Origin: Thermoflexales bacterium
GTDB taxonomy: Bacteria > Chloroflexota > Anaerolineae > J036 > Brachytrichaceae
Length of the DNA: 6,328 bases
Assembly: GCA_017998555.1 (NCBI GenBank)
Contig: JAGOCU010000032.1
Span: 1-6,328, forward strand
Direction of reading: 5' to 3'
The position numbers and the translations under genes are program-made. Position 1 is the stretch's first letter; each line of letters starts with the position of its first letter. Positions 1-6,328 of this stretch are shown here, one piece after another. Below the pieces are notes generated by a model, which was given only the letters and a program-made list of their open reading frames with translations, had not been told where the DNA came from and searched no databases.

Positions 1-980
1 GCAACGACATCTTCGTCTGGATTGAACACACCGACGCGCAGGCCGACGCGATTTCCTGGGAGGCGATGACCGCCGCCGCCACCCTCGCCGCCGGGACGGG
101 CGGCGCGGTCCGCGCCATCGTGGCCGGACCCGGCACCCGCGCCCTGGCCGAGGCCGCTCTGCGCCACGGCGCGGCCAGCGTCTACGCCACCGAGGACGTC
201 AGCCTGGCCGGCTTCCGGCTCGAGGCCGCCGGCGCCCTGGTCGCCGGCCTGATCACCGCCCATGCGCCGGCCGCCTTGGTGGCCGGGGCCAGCCTGCGCG
301 GGCTCGAGCTCAGCGCCTGGGTGGCCGCCCGCTGCGGCGCGCCCCTCGCCGCCGATGTCACCGACCTCAGCGTCACCAACGGCGCCATCATCGCCCAGCG
401 CCCAACGCTCGCCGGCAACGTTATCTCAAAGGTCACGATGCCAGGGCCCGGCACCCGCATCATCAGCGTGCGCAAGCGGCTCTTCCCGGCCGCAGCCGAG
501 AAGGCGGACGCATCTGGCGACATTGTTTCCGTGCCCGCCGCTCTGGCCGAGGACGCCATCGGCACAAAGATCGTCGGCTTCGAGCCCGCCGCCGCCCAGA
601 TCTCCCTCACCGACGCGCGGGTCGTCGTCTCGGGCGGTCGGGCCGTGGGCGGGCCGGATGGCTTCAAACCCATCCGCGATCTGGCCGATGCCGTCGGCGG
701 GGCGCTCGGGGCCAGCCGGGCCGCCGTCGACGCCGGCTGGATCCCCTACGCCCACCAGGTCGGCCAGACCGGCAAGACCGTCCAGCCCGACCTCTACATC
801 GCCTGCGGCATCTCAGGCGCCATCCAGCACCTGGCCGGGATGAAGACCTCCAAGACCATCATCGCCATCAACAAAGACCCCGAGGCGCCCATCTTCAAGT
901 ACGCCCGCTTCGGCCTGGTCGGCGATATCTTTCAAATCGTCCCGGCCCTGGCGGCCGAGTTTCGCAAGCGATTGCATTAG
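1..980 (+). CDS. etfA: Electron transfer flavoprotein subunit alpha (5' end cut by window)
   Basis: This is the alpha subunit of the soluble ETF heterodimer, which binds FAD and passes electrons from acyl-CoA and other dehydrogenases to a quinone oxidoreductase or another acceptor. The C-terminal FAD domain is clear: VVVSGGR, then SRAAVDAGW, HQVGQTGKT (nt 753-779), and LYIACGISGAIQH leading into IIAIN (nt 792-872), which is the family signature. The N-terminal half is the more variable domain. An ATG at 66 is available, but it is probably internal. The same frame is open to the window edge and reads NDIFVWIEHTDAQADAISWEA just before it, which is the usual ETF-alpha beginning (hydrophobic strand, then E-H). 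The true start therefore lies a few codons before position 1, and the full protein should be about 325-330 residues, normal for the family. The beta subunit is expected just upstream but is not visible. The gene ends in TAG, whose last base begins a terminator stem. Family assignment is secure. Confidence 0.96.
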   Translation, partial: NDIFVWIEHTDAQADAISWEAMTAAATLAAGTGGAVRAIVAGPGTRALAEAALRHGAASVYATEDVSLAGFRLEAAGALVAGLITAHAPAALVAGASLRGLELSAWVAARCGAPLAADVTDLSVTNGAIIAQRPTLAGNVISKVTMPGPGTRIISVRKRLFPAAAEKADASGDIVSVPAALAEDAIGTKIVGFEPAAAQISLTDARVVVSGGRAVGGPDGFKPIRDLADAVGGALGASRAAVDAGWIPYAHQVGQTGKTVQPDLYIACGISGAIQHLAGMKTSKTIIAINKDPEAPIFKYARFGLVGDIFQIVPALAAEFRKRLH

Positions 981-1019
981 GCAAAAGCGAGGGCCGGCTC
1001 GCCGGCCCTCGCTTTTGCC
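980..1019 (+). terminator. Intrinsic terminator after etfA, overlapping its stop codon
   Basis: A perfect inverted repeat pairs 980-998 with 1001-1019 (19 bp, with TC at the centre, so the real loop will open by a pair or two). The GC-rich core GCGAGGGCCGGC is flanked by AAAA on the left and TTTT on the right, giving a short U-tract in either direction. The first stem base is the G of the etfA TAG stop. It should end the etf transcript and insulate the next gene. Confidence 0.88.
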
Positions 1020-1030
1020 ATGCTCCCGGC

Positions 1031-1036
1031 TATAAT
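1031..1036 (+). promoter_or_regulatory. Candidate -10 box for the BFN gene
   Basis: TATAAT, an exact match to the housekeeping sigma -10 consensus, lies 42 nt before the BFN start codon and just after the etfA terminator. At the usual 17-nt spacing the -35 position (1008-1013, CTCGCT) is poor and lies inside the terminator's 3' arm. There is no TG extension of the -10. The placement is sensible but only the -10 half is convincing. Confidence 0.5.
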
Positions 1037-1078
1037 CCCGCGAAACACACCCCATGCGGGCGTTGGAGGGACGAGGCA

Positions 1079-1570
1079 ATGGTTGAAGTAAAAATCGAAA
1101 GCATCCGAGTGAGCCTGATGTCGCAGCATCGCGTCGTCATCCTGAAGGAGCTCGAGAGCAATCGTTACCTCCCGATCTGGATCGACCCGTATGTCGCCGA
1201 CGCCATCACCATCCACCTCCAGGAACAGCAGTCGCCCCGCCCCCTCACCCACGATCTCGCCCTGAAGATCGTCGATGAGCTTGGCGGCAAGGTCGACCGC
1301 ATCATCGTCAGCGAGCTCAAGAACGATGTGTTCTACGCCCGAGTCATTCTCAAGGTCGGCGCGCGCGAAGTCATCATCGATTCGCGCCCCAGTGATGCCG
1401 TCGCCCTCGCCGTTCGAGCCGACTGCCCGATCTTTGTCGAGAATGAGGTCATGGACAAGGCCGGGGTTATCCCCGATGACGAAGACGAGTCGGTCAAAGA
1501 CGAGGACCTGGGCGCGTTCAAGGACTTCCTGGGCGAGCTCAACCTCGACGACCTTGACAAGAATGAGTAA
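1079..1570 (+). CDS. Bifunctional nuclease (BFN / DUF151) domain protein
   Basis: The 163-residue protein is essentially one BFN domain (DUF151, the family of Thermotoga TM0160). Visible family motifs are LPIWIDPYVADAI at 31-43, the HDL segment at 58-60 and DSRPSDAVALAVRADCPIFV at 101-120. The last 30 or so residues form an acidic tail rich in D and E, beyond the conserved domain. Plant homologues have been reported to have DNase and RNase activity, but the role of the bacterial single-domain proteins is not settled, so nuclease function here is by name only. It is predicted cytoplasmic, with no signal peptide or membrane segment. The ATG is supported by GGAGG at 1065-1069, nine nt upstream. 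It is flanked by terminators on both sides (980-1019 and 1597-1632) and has its own -10 box, so it is probably monocistronic or only partly read through into the glycosyltransferase gene. Confidence 0.93.
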   Translation: MVEVKIESIRVSLMSQHRVVILKELESNRYLPIWIDPYVADAITIHLQEQQSPRPLTHDLALKIVDELGGKVDRIIVSELKNDVFYARVILKVGAREVIIDSRPSDAVALAVRADCPIFVENEVMDKAGVIPDDEDESVKDEDLGAFKDFLGELNLDDLDKNE

Positions 1571-1596
1571 GTGACCGCATGACCGGTTTGCATTCC

Positions 1597-1632
1597 GGCG
1601 CGCCCGCCTCGCGGCGGCGCGCCGCTTCTTTT
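1597..1632 (+). terminator. Intrinsic terminator / possible attenuator between BFN and GT2 genes
   Basis: GGCGCGCCCGCC (1597-1608) pairs with GGCGGCGCGCC (1613-1623): eleven base pairs, one bulged C (1605) and a TCGC tetraloop. A T-rich run (1626-1632, TTCTTTT) follows, the classic arrangement of a factor-independent terminator. It lies 26 nt after the BFN stop and ends two nt before the GTG start of the glycosyltransferase, so it either closes the BFN transcript or controls read-through into the next gene. Confidence 0.75.
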
Positions 1633-1634
1633 CC

Positions 1635-3113
1635 GTGCCAGTTCTGATCGCGTTGAACATCCTTGCCGCGCTGGTGCTCGGCGCGTATGCCCTGCATGAG
1701 GGCCTGCTCCTGGTCCTGTATGCGCGCCAGCGCCTGATCCGTCGCCGCCTGGCCCGCGCGAACCCCGCGCCCGCGCCCGCGGTGTCCGCCCCGTCGCGAA
1801 CGGTGACCGTCCAGCTCCCGCTTTACAACGAACGCTACGTGACCGAACGCGTGATCGCATCGGCCTGCGCCCTGGATTACCCGCGCGAGCTGTTACAGAT
1901 CCAGGTCCTCGACGACTCGAGCGACGAGACCGCCGGCATCGCCCAACGGGCCGTCGACGCCGCGCGCGCCCGCGGCCACAACATCAGCTTGATCCGCCGC
2001 CCGAATCGCGAGGGCTACAAGGCCGGCGCCCTGGCCAACGGTCTGACGACCGCCACCGGCGAGTTCATCGCCATCTTTGACGCCGATTTCATCCCCGAGC
2101 GCGACTTTCTGACCCGTCTGCTGGCGGGGCCCGCCAGCGCCTTTGCAGATCCGAAGGTCGGCTTTGTCCAGACCCGCTGGACCTACCTCAATCGAGACGA
2201 GCGGCCCGTGACCCGCGCCCAGGCCATCATGCTCGACATGCACTTCGTCATCGAGCAGCCGGCTCGCTCCGGGGCCGGCCTGTTGATGAACTTCAACGGC
2301 TCGGGAGGCATCTGGCGCCGGGCCTGCATCGACGACGCGGGCGGCTGGCAATCCGACACCCTGAGCGAGGATCTCGACCTGTCCTATCGGGCCGAACTGC
2401 GCGGCTGGAAGGGCGTCTATTTCGCCGATCAGCCCTCGCCCAGCGAAATCCCGCGCGATACGCTGGCCTTTAAGCTGCAACAGGCCCGCTGGGCGCGCGG
2501 AAGCGCGCGCTGCGTGCGCAAGCTGGTTCCCCTGATCTGGGCCTCGCCCATCGCCCTGCACCGCAAGATCCTTGGCACCATCCACATCAGCGGCTATTTC
2601 ATCCAACCCATGATTCTTGTGCTCGCCATCACGAGCCCATTGCTCGGGCTGTTGAGCGGCGGCGCCGGGGCTGCCCCCATCAGCGCCGCCAGCCTCATTG
2701 GCCTGCTCCCGCTCTTGTCGATGTTTGTCGCCCATCAGGCCCAGGGCCGTTCGGCGTTTGTGTTTCTGCGCGATCTGCCGGCCGTCGTCATGATCGGGAT
2801 CGGGCTCAGCCTGTCGAATAGCTTTGCCCTGATCGCCGGGCTGCTGGGCACCCATGCCGGCGAATTCGCCCGCACCCCCAAGGCCGGCGCGCGCAGCCAC
2901 GCAGCGACCCGCGGACGCTATGCCCTGCGGGCAGATTGGATCACCCTGGTTGAGCTCGTGGCCGGCGTGTCCCTGCTTGGCATCTCCGCCTATCTCGCCA
3001 CCTCCGGGGCCTGGTCGGCGGCCGCGGGCGCCGCGTTGTATGGTTGCGGCTACAGCGTCACGGCCGCCAGCCAACTCCGCATGCCCTCGGCGGCCGCGCC
3101 GTCGCCGCCCTAG
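1635..3113 (+). CDS. Membrane-bound family 2 glycosyltransferase, cellulose-synthase-like
   Basis: The 492-residue protein resembles bacterial CesA/mannan-synthase-like processive GT2 enzymes, which transfer sugars from nucleotide-sugar donors on the cytoplasmic side of the membrane. An N-terminal membrane helix (about 3-30) and a basic stretch RQRLIRRRLAR precede the catalytic domain (about 56-300). That domain has all the expected motifs: QLPLYNE at 60-66, LDDSSDET (D93, D94), FDADF (D149, D151), SEDLDLSYR with the catalytic-base position D246, and QQARW at 282-286, the QxxRW motif of processive enzymes. Further hydrophobic segments follow at about 314-341, 350-367, 380-405, 434-455 and 459-478, and EFARTPKAG at 410-418 is typical of the family. 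The donor sugar and product cannot be read from sequence; a beta-linked glucan or mannan, or a glycolipid, are possible. The GTG at 1635 is the first usual start codon after the in-frame stop at 1572, but it has no Shine-Dalgarno and sits right behind a terminator-like hairpin. No partner genes are adjacent. Confidence 0.92.
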   Translation: MPVLIALNILAALVLGAYALHEGLLLVLYARQRLIRRRLARANPAPAPAVSAPSRTVTVQLPLYNERYVTERVIASACALDYPRELLQIQVLDDSSDETAGIAQRAVDAARARGHNISLIRRPNREGYKAGALANGLTTATGEFIAIFDADFIPERDFLTRLLAGPASAFADPKVGFVQTRWTYLNRDERPVTRAQAIMLDMHFVIEQPARSGAGLLMNFNGSGGIWRRACIDDAGGWQSDTLSEDLDLSYRAELRGWKGVYFADQPSPSEIPRDTLAFKLQQARWARGSARCVRKLVPLIWASPIALHRKILGTIHISGYFIQPMILVLAITSPLLGLLSGGAGAAPISAASLIGLLPLLSMFVAHQAQGRSAFVFLRDLPAVVMIGIGLSLSNSFALIAGLLGTHAGEFARTPKAGARSHAATRGRYALRADWITLVELVAGVSLLGISAYLATSGAWSAAAGAALYGCGYSVTAASQLRMPSAAAPSPP

Positions 3114-3121
3114 TTCCGTTC

Positions 3122-3165
3122 TCATTGACGAACATCCCGGCAGGGCCGGGGTGGTTTGTCAATGA
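3122..3165. repeat. Long imperfect hairpin between GT2 and dnaK
   Basis: Outer arms TCATTGACGAAC (3122-3133) and GTTTGTCAATGA (3154-3165) form 12 pairs including one G-U. An inner stem CCCGGC (3136-3141) pairs with GCCGGG (3145-3150) around an AGG loop. The junction can also pair (A3134-T3152, T3135-G3151) with one bulged G, giving a nearly continuous stem of about 20 pairs. It starts nine nt after the GT2 stop. No T-tract follows, so it is not a textbook terminator. It could end transcription anyway, stabilise the 3' end of the GT2 message, or act as an operator or leader structure for dnaK. It does not match CIRCE, HAIR or CtsR consensus sites. Confidence 0.7.
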
Positions 3166-3287
3166 ATCCCTCCAAGACAACGCTATCCCCCCGCCAGTAC
3201 TCCTCATACAGTCCACGCCCAGACTGACACCCAGTTTAGGAACGGACGCGGCGCCGTATTGGGCCGCATGCGTGATGGAGGACATTC

Positions 3288-5156
3288 ATGAGCAAGATTA
3301 TTGGAATTGACCTGGGCACAACCAACAGCGTGGTCGCGGTGCTCGAAGGCGGGAGCCCGACCGTGATCGCCACGGCCGAAGGCAGCAACCTGCTCCCGTC
3401 GGTCGTCGCCTTCAACAAGAACGGCGAGCGCATCGTCGGCCAGCCCGCGAAGCGCCAGGGCGTTGTCAACGCCGAGAACACGGTTTTTTCGATCAAACGC
3501 TTCATGGGCCGCAAGTTCGATGAGGTCGAGGCCGAGCGCAAGCGCATGCCCTTTGCGGTGATTGCCGGCCAGGCCGGGGACGCGCGGGTGAAACTGCCCA
3601 ACGCAAATAACAAGGTCTTCACCCCCCAGGAAATCAGCGCCATGATCCTGGCGAAACTGAAGACCGATGCCGAGGCCTATCTGGGCGAACCCGTCACCCA
3701 GGCGGTCATCACCGTGCCCGCCTACTTCAACGACTCGCAGCGCCAGGCCACCAAGGACGCCGGCCAGATCGCCGGTCTCGAAGTGCTGCGCATCATCAAC
3801 GAGCCGACCGCGGCCGCCCTGGCCTACGGTCTGGACAAGGTCAAGAACGAAGTCATCCTGGTCTTTGACCTCGGTGGCGGCACCTTCGATGTGTCCGTGC
3901 TCGAAGTCGGCGATGGCGTGGTCGAAGTCAAGTCCACCAGCGGCGACACCCACCTGGGTGGCGACGACTGGGACGCCGTCATCATGGACTGGCTGGTCGC
4001 GGAGTTCAAGAAGGAACAGGGCATTGACCTGAGCCAGGATCGTCAGGCGCTGCAACGCATTCGCGAGGCGGCGGAGAAGGCCAAGATCGAGCTGTCATCG
4101 CTCCTGGAGACCGAGATCAACCTGCCCTATGTCACCGCCGACGCGAGCGGCCCGCGCCACCTGCTGCTCAAGCTCTCCCGGGCCCGCTTCGAACAGATGA
4201 GCGAGGGATTGCTGAAGCGGCTGCGGGGACCCGTCGAGCAGGCCCTGAAGGACGCCGGCCTCAAAGTCAGCGACCTGCACGAGGTTGTCCTCGTCGGCGG
4301 CGCCACCCGCATGCCGATGGCCCAGCAAGTCGTGCGCGAGCTGACCGGCGGCAAGGAACCCAACAAGAGCGTCAACCCCGATGAAGTCGTCGCGATCGGC
4401 GCCGCGATTCAGGGTGGTGTGCTCGGCGGCGAGGTCAAGGACGTGGTCCTCCTCGACGTCACGCCGCTCAGCCTGGGCGTCGAGACCATGGGCGGGGTCA
4501 TGACCCGGCTGATCGAGCGCAACACCACCGTGCCGGTCCGCAAGAGCGAGATCTTCAGCACCGCCGAGGACACTCAGACCGCTGTCGACATCAAGGTTTT
4601 CCAGGGCGAACGGCCCATGTCGGCCGACAACATGCTGCTCGGCCAGTTCCGGCTCGAAGGCATCCCGCCCGCGCCGCGCGGCCTGCCCCAGGTCGAGGTC
4701 ACCTTTGATATCGACGCGAACGGCATTCTGAGCGTCACGGCCAAAGACAAGGCCACCGGCAAGGAACAGCGGATCAGCATCACGGCCAGCACCAATCTCA
4801 ACAAACAGGATGTGGAGCGGATGGTGCAGGAGGCGGCTCGCAATGCCACCGCTGACGCGCGCCGCAAGGAAGTCGCCGACGCGCGCAACACCGCCGACAA
4901 CACGATCTACACGGCCGAGAAGTCGCTCAAGGAATTGGGCGAGAAGGTCAGCGGCGCCGATCGCGGCGCGATCGAAGCGCAGATCAATGATTTGCGTGAT
5001 GCGATCAAGACCGATGACCTGGCCAGGATCCAGAAGGGGATCGAGACGCTGCAGACCGCCAGCGCCGCGGTCTACAAGGCCGGCCCATCTGACGCGGCCG
5101 CCCCGCCCGAACCGAAGGACGACGGCGTGGTCGAAGGCGAATTCCGCCAGGTCTAG
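3288..5156 (+). CDS. dnaK: Molecular chaperone DnaK (Hsp70)
   Basis: This is a full-length 622-residue Hsp70 that uses ATP hydrolysis to bind and release unfolded polypeptides in the cytoplasm, normally with DnaJ and GrpE. The nucleotide-binding domain shows IGIDLGTTNS (5-14), VITVPAYFNDSQRQATKDAG (140-159), NEPTAAALAYG (171-181), DLGGGTFD (194-201) and VGGATRMP (336-343). The interdomain linker is DVVLLDVTPLSLG (385-397), followed by the substrate-binding beta domain (to about 505), the helical lid (about 506-597) and a short disordered tail ending VVEGEFRQV. The segment at about 75-112 includes the insertion known from E. coli-type DnaK and absent from Bacillus-type proteins. The ATG is supported by GGAGG at 3277-3281, six nt away. 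No grpE, dnaJ or hrcA gene and no CIRCE element is visible nearby, so this looks like a stand-alone copy, possibly one of several in the genome. A strong terminator follows. Confidence 0.98.
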   Translation: MSKIIGIDLGTTNSVVAVLEGGSPTVIATAEGSNLLPSVVAFNKNGERIVGQPAKRQGVVNAENTVFSIKRFMGRKFDEVEAERKRMPFAVIAGQAGDARVKLPNANNKVFTPQEISAMILAKLKTDAEAYLGEPVTQAVITVPAYFNDSQRQATKDAGQIAGLEVLRIINEPTAAALAYGLDKVKNEVILVFDLGGGTFDVSVLEVGDGVVEVKSTSGDTHLGGDDWDAVIMDWLVAEFKKEQGIDLSQDRQALQRIREAAEKAKIELSSLLETEINLPYVTADASGPRHLLLKLSRARFEQMSEGLLKRLRGPVEQALKDAGLKVSDLHEVVLVGGATRMPMAQQVVRELTGGKEPNKSVNPDEVVAIGAAIQGGVLGGEVKDVVLLDVTPLSLGVETMGGVMTRLIERNTTVPVRKSEIFSTAEDTQTAVDIKVFQGERPMSADNMLLGQFRLEGIPPAPRGLPQVEVTFDIDANGILSVTAKDKATGKEQRISITASTNLNKQDVERMVQEAARNATADARRKEVADARNTADNTIYTAEKSLKELGEKVSGADRGAIEAQINDLRDAIKTDDLARIQKGIETLQTASAAVYKAGPSDAAAPPEPKDDGVVEGEFRQV

Positions 5157-5168
5157 GCAGCATCATCG

Positions 5169-5207
5169 AAAAACACCTCCCCCGGCTCTGCCGGGGGAGG
5201 TGTTTTT
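5169..5207. terminator. Bidirectional intrinsic terminator between convergent dnaK and SIS-domain gene
   Basis: A perfect 18-bp stem pairs 5169-5186 with 5190-5207 around a TCT loop. The core CACCTCCCCCGGC is preceded by five A and its partner arm is followed by six T (5203-5208), so a U-tract is made on both strands. It begins 12 nt after the dnaK stop and lies three nt beyond the stop of the minus-strand gene, and should terminate both. Confidence 0.95.
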
Positions 5208-5210
5208 TGT

Positions 5211-6281
5211 TCATGTTGCTTGGGCAAGTAAGTCTTTCAGCCGGTCCATGGCCGGGACCGTCCCATAGATCGCCGGATCGATGCCGGCGATGATGGCGGT
5301 GTAATAGGCGCACCAGTCGCCATAGGCGACCAGCGAGAAGGCCTGGGCCAGCTTCGACTGTCCCCGGGCGCGCACGCTGTCGATGTTCATCCCCGCCTCG
5401 AGCATCAGGGTCGCCGTCGCCACATGACGCAACGCCACCCGCGGGTGCTCATCGGCCGCGCGCAGGCTCACCGCCATCACGTTGGGCCATTTTGCCCCCA
5501 GGGTGTCCAGAATCATCATCCCGCCGTGGTTGAACTCGGGCAGCTCCTCCCACAGAGCCAGCATCTTGGCCGTGCTGTTGATCTGGATCTTCCACCAGCG
5601 CGCGACCGGCGCAAGATGCCCGGCCGCCAACAGGATCGGCACGCGGGTCATAAACTGCCCGGCCAGGCGCTTGCAACTGCTGCGCATCACCGGCACCGCG
5701 GGCCCCAGCATGCGATTGGCTCCCTCAACGATGGCGCAGGCCTCTTCCGCATCCACCGCCGTATCAGGCAGCAGCCCCAGCGCCGTGAGCGCGCCCGCGA
5801 CGCCCAGCCCGGCCAAACCGGTTGTGGCCGAGTATCGCCCGCCGGGCGCGCATGACCCGATGGGCAGACCGAGTTCGGCCGCCCGTGCGGCGATGCGCCC
5901 ACCGTTGGACAACGCCACAACCCGGCAGCCGCGACGGACCGCCTCCTCAAAGCAGGCGACGACTTCCTCGCTGTTGCCCGAATGCGACACCGCCAGCACG
6001 ACATCCTCCCCGCCTCGCGCCCACGCGGGCAGGTCGTAGCTGCGGACGACGCTTGCGGGCGCGCCGAGCGCGCCGGCAAATGCGCTCAGGGCGATCTCCG
6101 CCCCAATGGCCGAGTCGCCCATCCCGGCGATGGTCAGGCTGCGGATCGGCCGGCCGTCCACCTTTAGCGCCCGGGCGGCCGCGTATGCCTCGCGCATCTG
6201 ACGCGGCACATCGGCGATGCTGTCGCGGATGCGGGTCGGGTCAACGGTCTCGTAAGTGTTGGGAAGATCGAGGTCCAGCAT
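5211..6281 (-). CDS. SIS-domain protein of the bifunctional phosphoglucose/phosphomannose isomerase family, atypical active site
   Basis: The 356-residue protein has the layout of the bifunctional PGI/PMI family (SIS fold plus bact-PGI_C), which interconverts glucose-6-P or mannose-6-P with fructose-6-P. The first SIS domain (about 40-150) carries GMGDSAIGA (53-61), AVSHSGNSEE (97-106) and ALSNGG (123-128), the phosphosugar-binding loops. The C-terminal part has ELPEFNH (246-252), the GQSKLAQAFSLVAYGDW block (307-323) and GIDPAIYG...LKDLL near the end. Overall length and order are normal. However, the family's INENAK motif reads INSTAK (S236), the usual PRAALG segment reads YSATTG (150-155), GMGGSAIGG reads GMGDSAIGA, and NHNE reads NHGG. 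H252 is kept. A catalytically altered or non-isomerase role is therefore possible. The ATG at 6281 fits the family's MLD start, but the only Shine-Dalgarno-like GGAGGG (plus-strand 6300-6305) is 18 nt away, and the frame stays open to the window edge. It is convergent with dnaK. Confidence 0.85.
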   Translation of the reverse strand: MLDLDLPNTYETVDPTRIRDSIADVPRQMREAYAAARALKVDGRPIRSLTIAGMGDSAIGAEIALSAFAGALGAPASVVRSYDLPAWARGGEDVVLAVSHSGNSEEVVACFEEAVRRGCRVVALSNGGRIAARAAELGLPIGSCAPGGRYSATTGLAGLGVAGALTALGLLPDTAVDAEEACAIVEGANRMLGPAVPVMRSSCKRLAGQFMTRVPILLAAGHLAPVARWWKIQINSTAKMLALWEELPEFNHGGMMILDTLGAKWPNVMAVSLRAADEHPRVALRHVATATLMLEAGMNIDSVRARGQSKLAQAFSLVAYGDWCAYYTAIIAGIDPAIYGTVPAMDRLKDLLAQAT

Positions 6282-6328
6282 GGTGTATTTGTTCGGAAGC
6301 CCTCCGGAAACGAGATGCCCGGCGGAGC

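Noticed and set aside
66..68. ATG at 66 as the true etfA start
   Set aside because: The upstream in-frame codons encode the expected ETF-alpha N-terminal strand, and there is no good ribosome site before 66. The gene more likely starts before the window.
1597..1623. Repeated GGCGCGCC octamer as a functional direct repeat
   Set aside because: The two copies are fully explained as the arms of the terminator hairpin; the octamer is self-complementary.
1893..3125. 410-codon open frame on the minus strand across the GT2 gene
   Set aside because: It is antisense to a clear glycosyltransferase with all catalytic motifs. Its translation is low-complexity, rich in G, A, Q and D, with no recognisable domain, as expected from the high GC third positions of the real gene.
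3114..3287. CIRCE element or sigma-32-like promoter before dnaK
   Set aside because: No TTAGCACTC/GAGTGCTAA pair is present. Partial matches such as TTGTCA (3156-3161) and CTGACA (3224-3229) have no -10 box at suitable spacing.
3044..3310. 88-codon plus-strand frame spanning the GT2 end and dnaK start
   Set aside because: It overlaps both real genes in another frame and its translation shows no domain or composition of a real protein.
3204..4055. 283-codon open frame on the minus strand over the dnaK start
   Set aside because: It is antisense to the conserved ATPase domain of dnaK and shows no family resemblance; a GC-driven shadow.

Overview
The window is a compact, very GC-rich bacterial segment with five protein-coding genes and strong intrinsic terminators between most of them. 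The mix of genes (electron-transfer flavoprotein alpha, a DUF151 bifunctional-nuclease protein, a cellulose-synthase-like GT2 enzyme, an Hsp70 and an SIS-family phosphosugar isomerase of archaeal/bacterial PGI-PMI type) fits Chloroflexota, perhaps an Anaerolineae-like lineage. That is an inference from gene content and style; nothing in the window fixes the taxonomy. I see no mobile element, CRISPR array, RNA gene or phage gene.

Layout. (1) Positions 1-980, plus strand: the nearly complete electron-transfer flavoprotein alpha subunit, with its first residues cut off by the window edge. A perfect 19-bp terminator hairpin starts at the last base of its stop codon. (2) Positions 1079-1570, plus: a BFN-domain (DUF151) protein with a good Shine-Dalgarno sequence and a consensus -10 box just after the previous terminator. 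A GC-rich hairpin plus T-tract (1597-1632) follows it. (3) Positions 1635-3113, plus: a membrane-bound processive family 2 glycosyltransferase. It starts at a GTG directly behind that hairpin and has no visible ribosome binding site. (4) Positions 3114-3287: a non-coding gap with a long near-continuous hairpin (3122-3165) and no recognisable CIRCE element. (5) Positions 3288-5156, plus: DnaK (Hsp70) without grpE or dnaJ beside it. (6) Positions 5169-5207: a perfect 18-bp bidirectional terminator shared by the convergent genes. (7) Positions 5211-6281, minus: an SIS-domain protein of the phosphoglucose/phosphomannose isomerase family in which several residues expected in the active site appear to be replaced.

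The genes do not form one pathway. Each looks like its own transcription unit, or the end of one: electron transfer (ETF), an uncharacterised conserved BFN protein, polysaccharide or glycolipid synthesis, protein folding, and sugar-phosphate metabolism. The points most worth a second look are the apparent active-site losses in the isomerase homologue, the terminator-like hairpin abutting the glycosyltransferase start, and the unexplained long hairpin in front of dnaK. I found no clear new multi-gene system.
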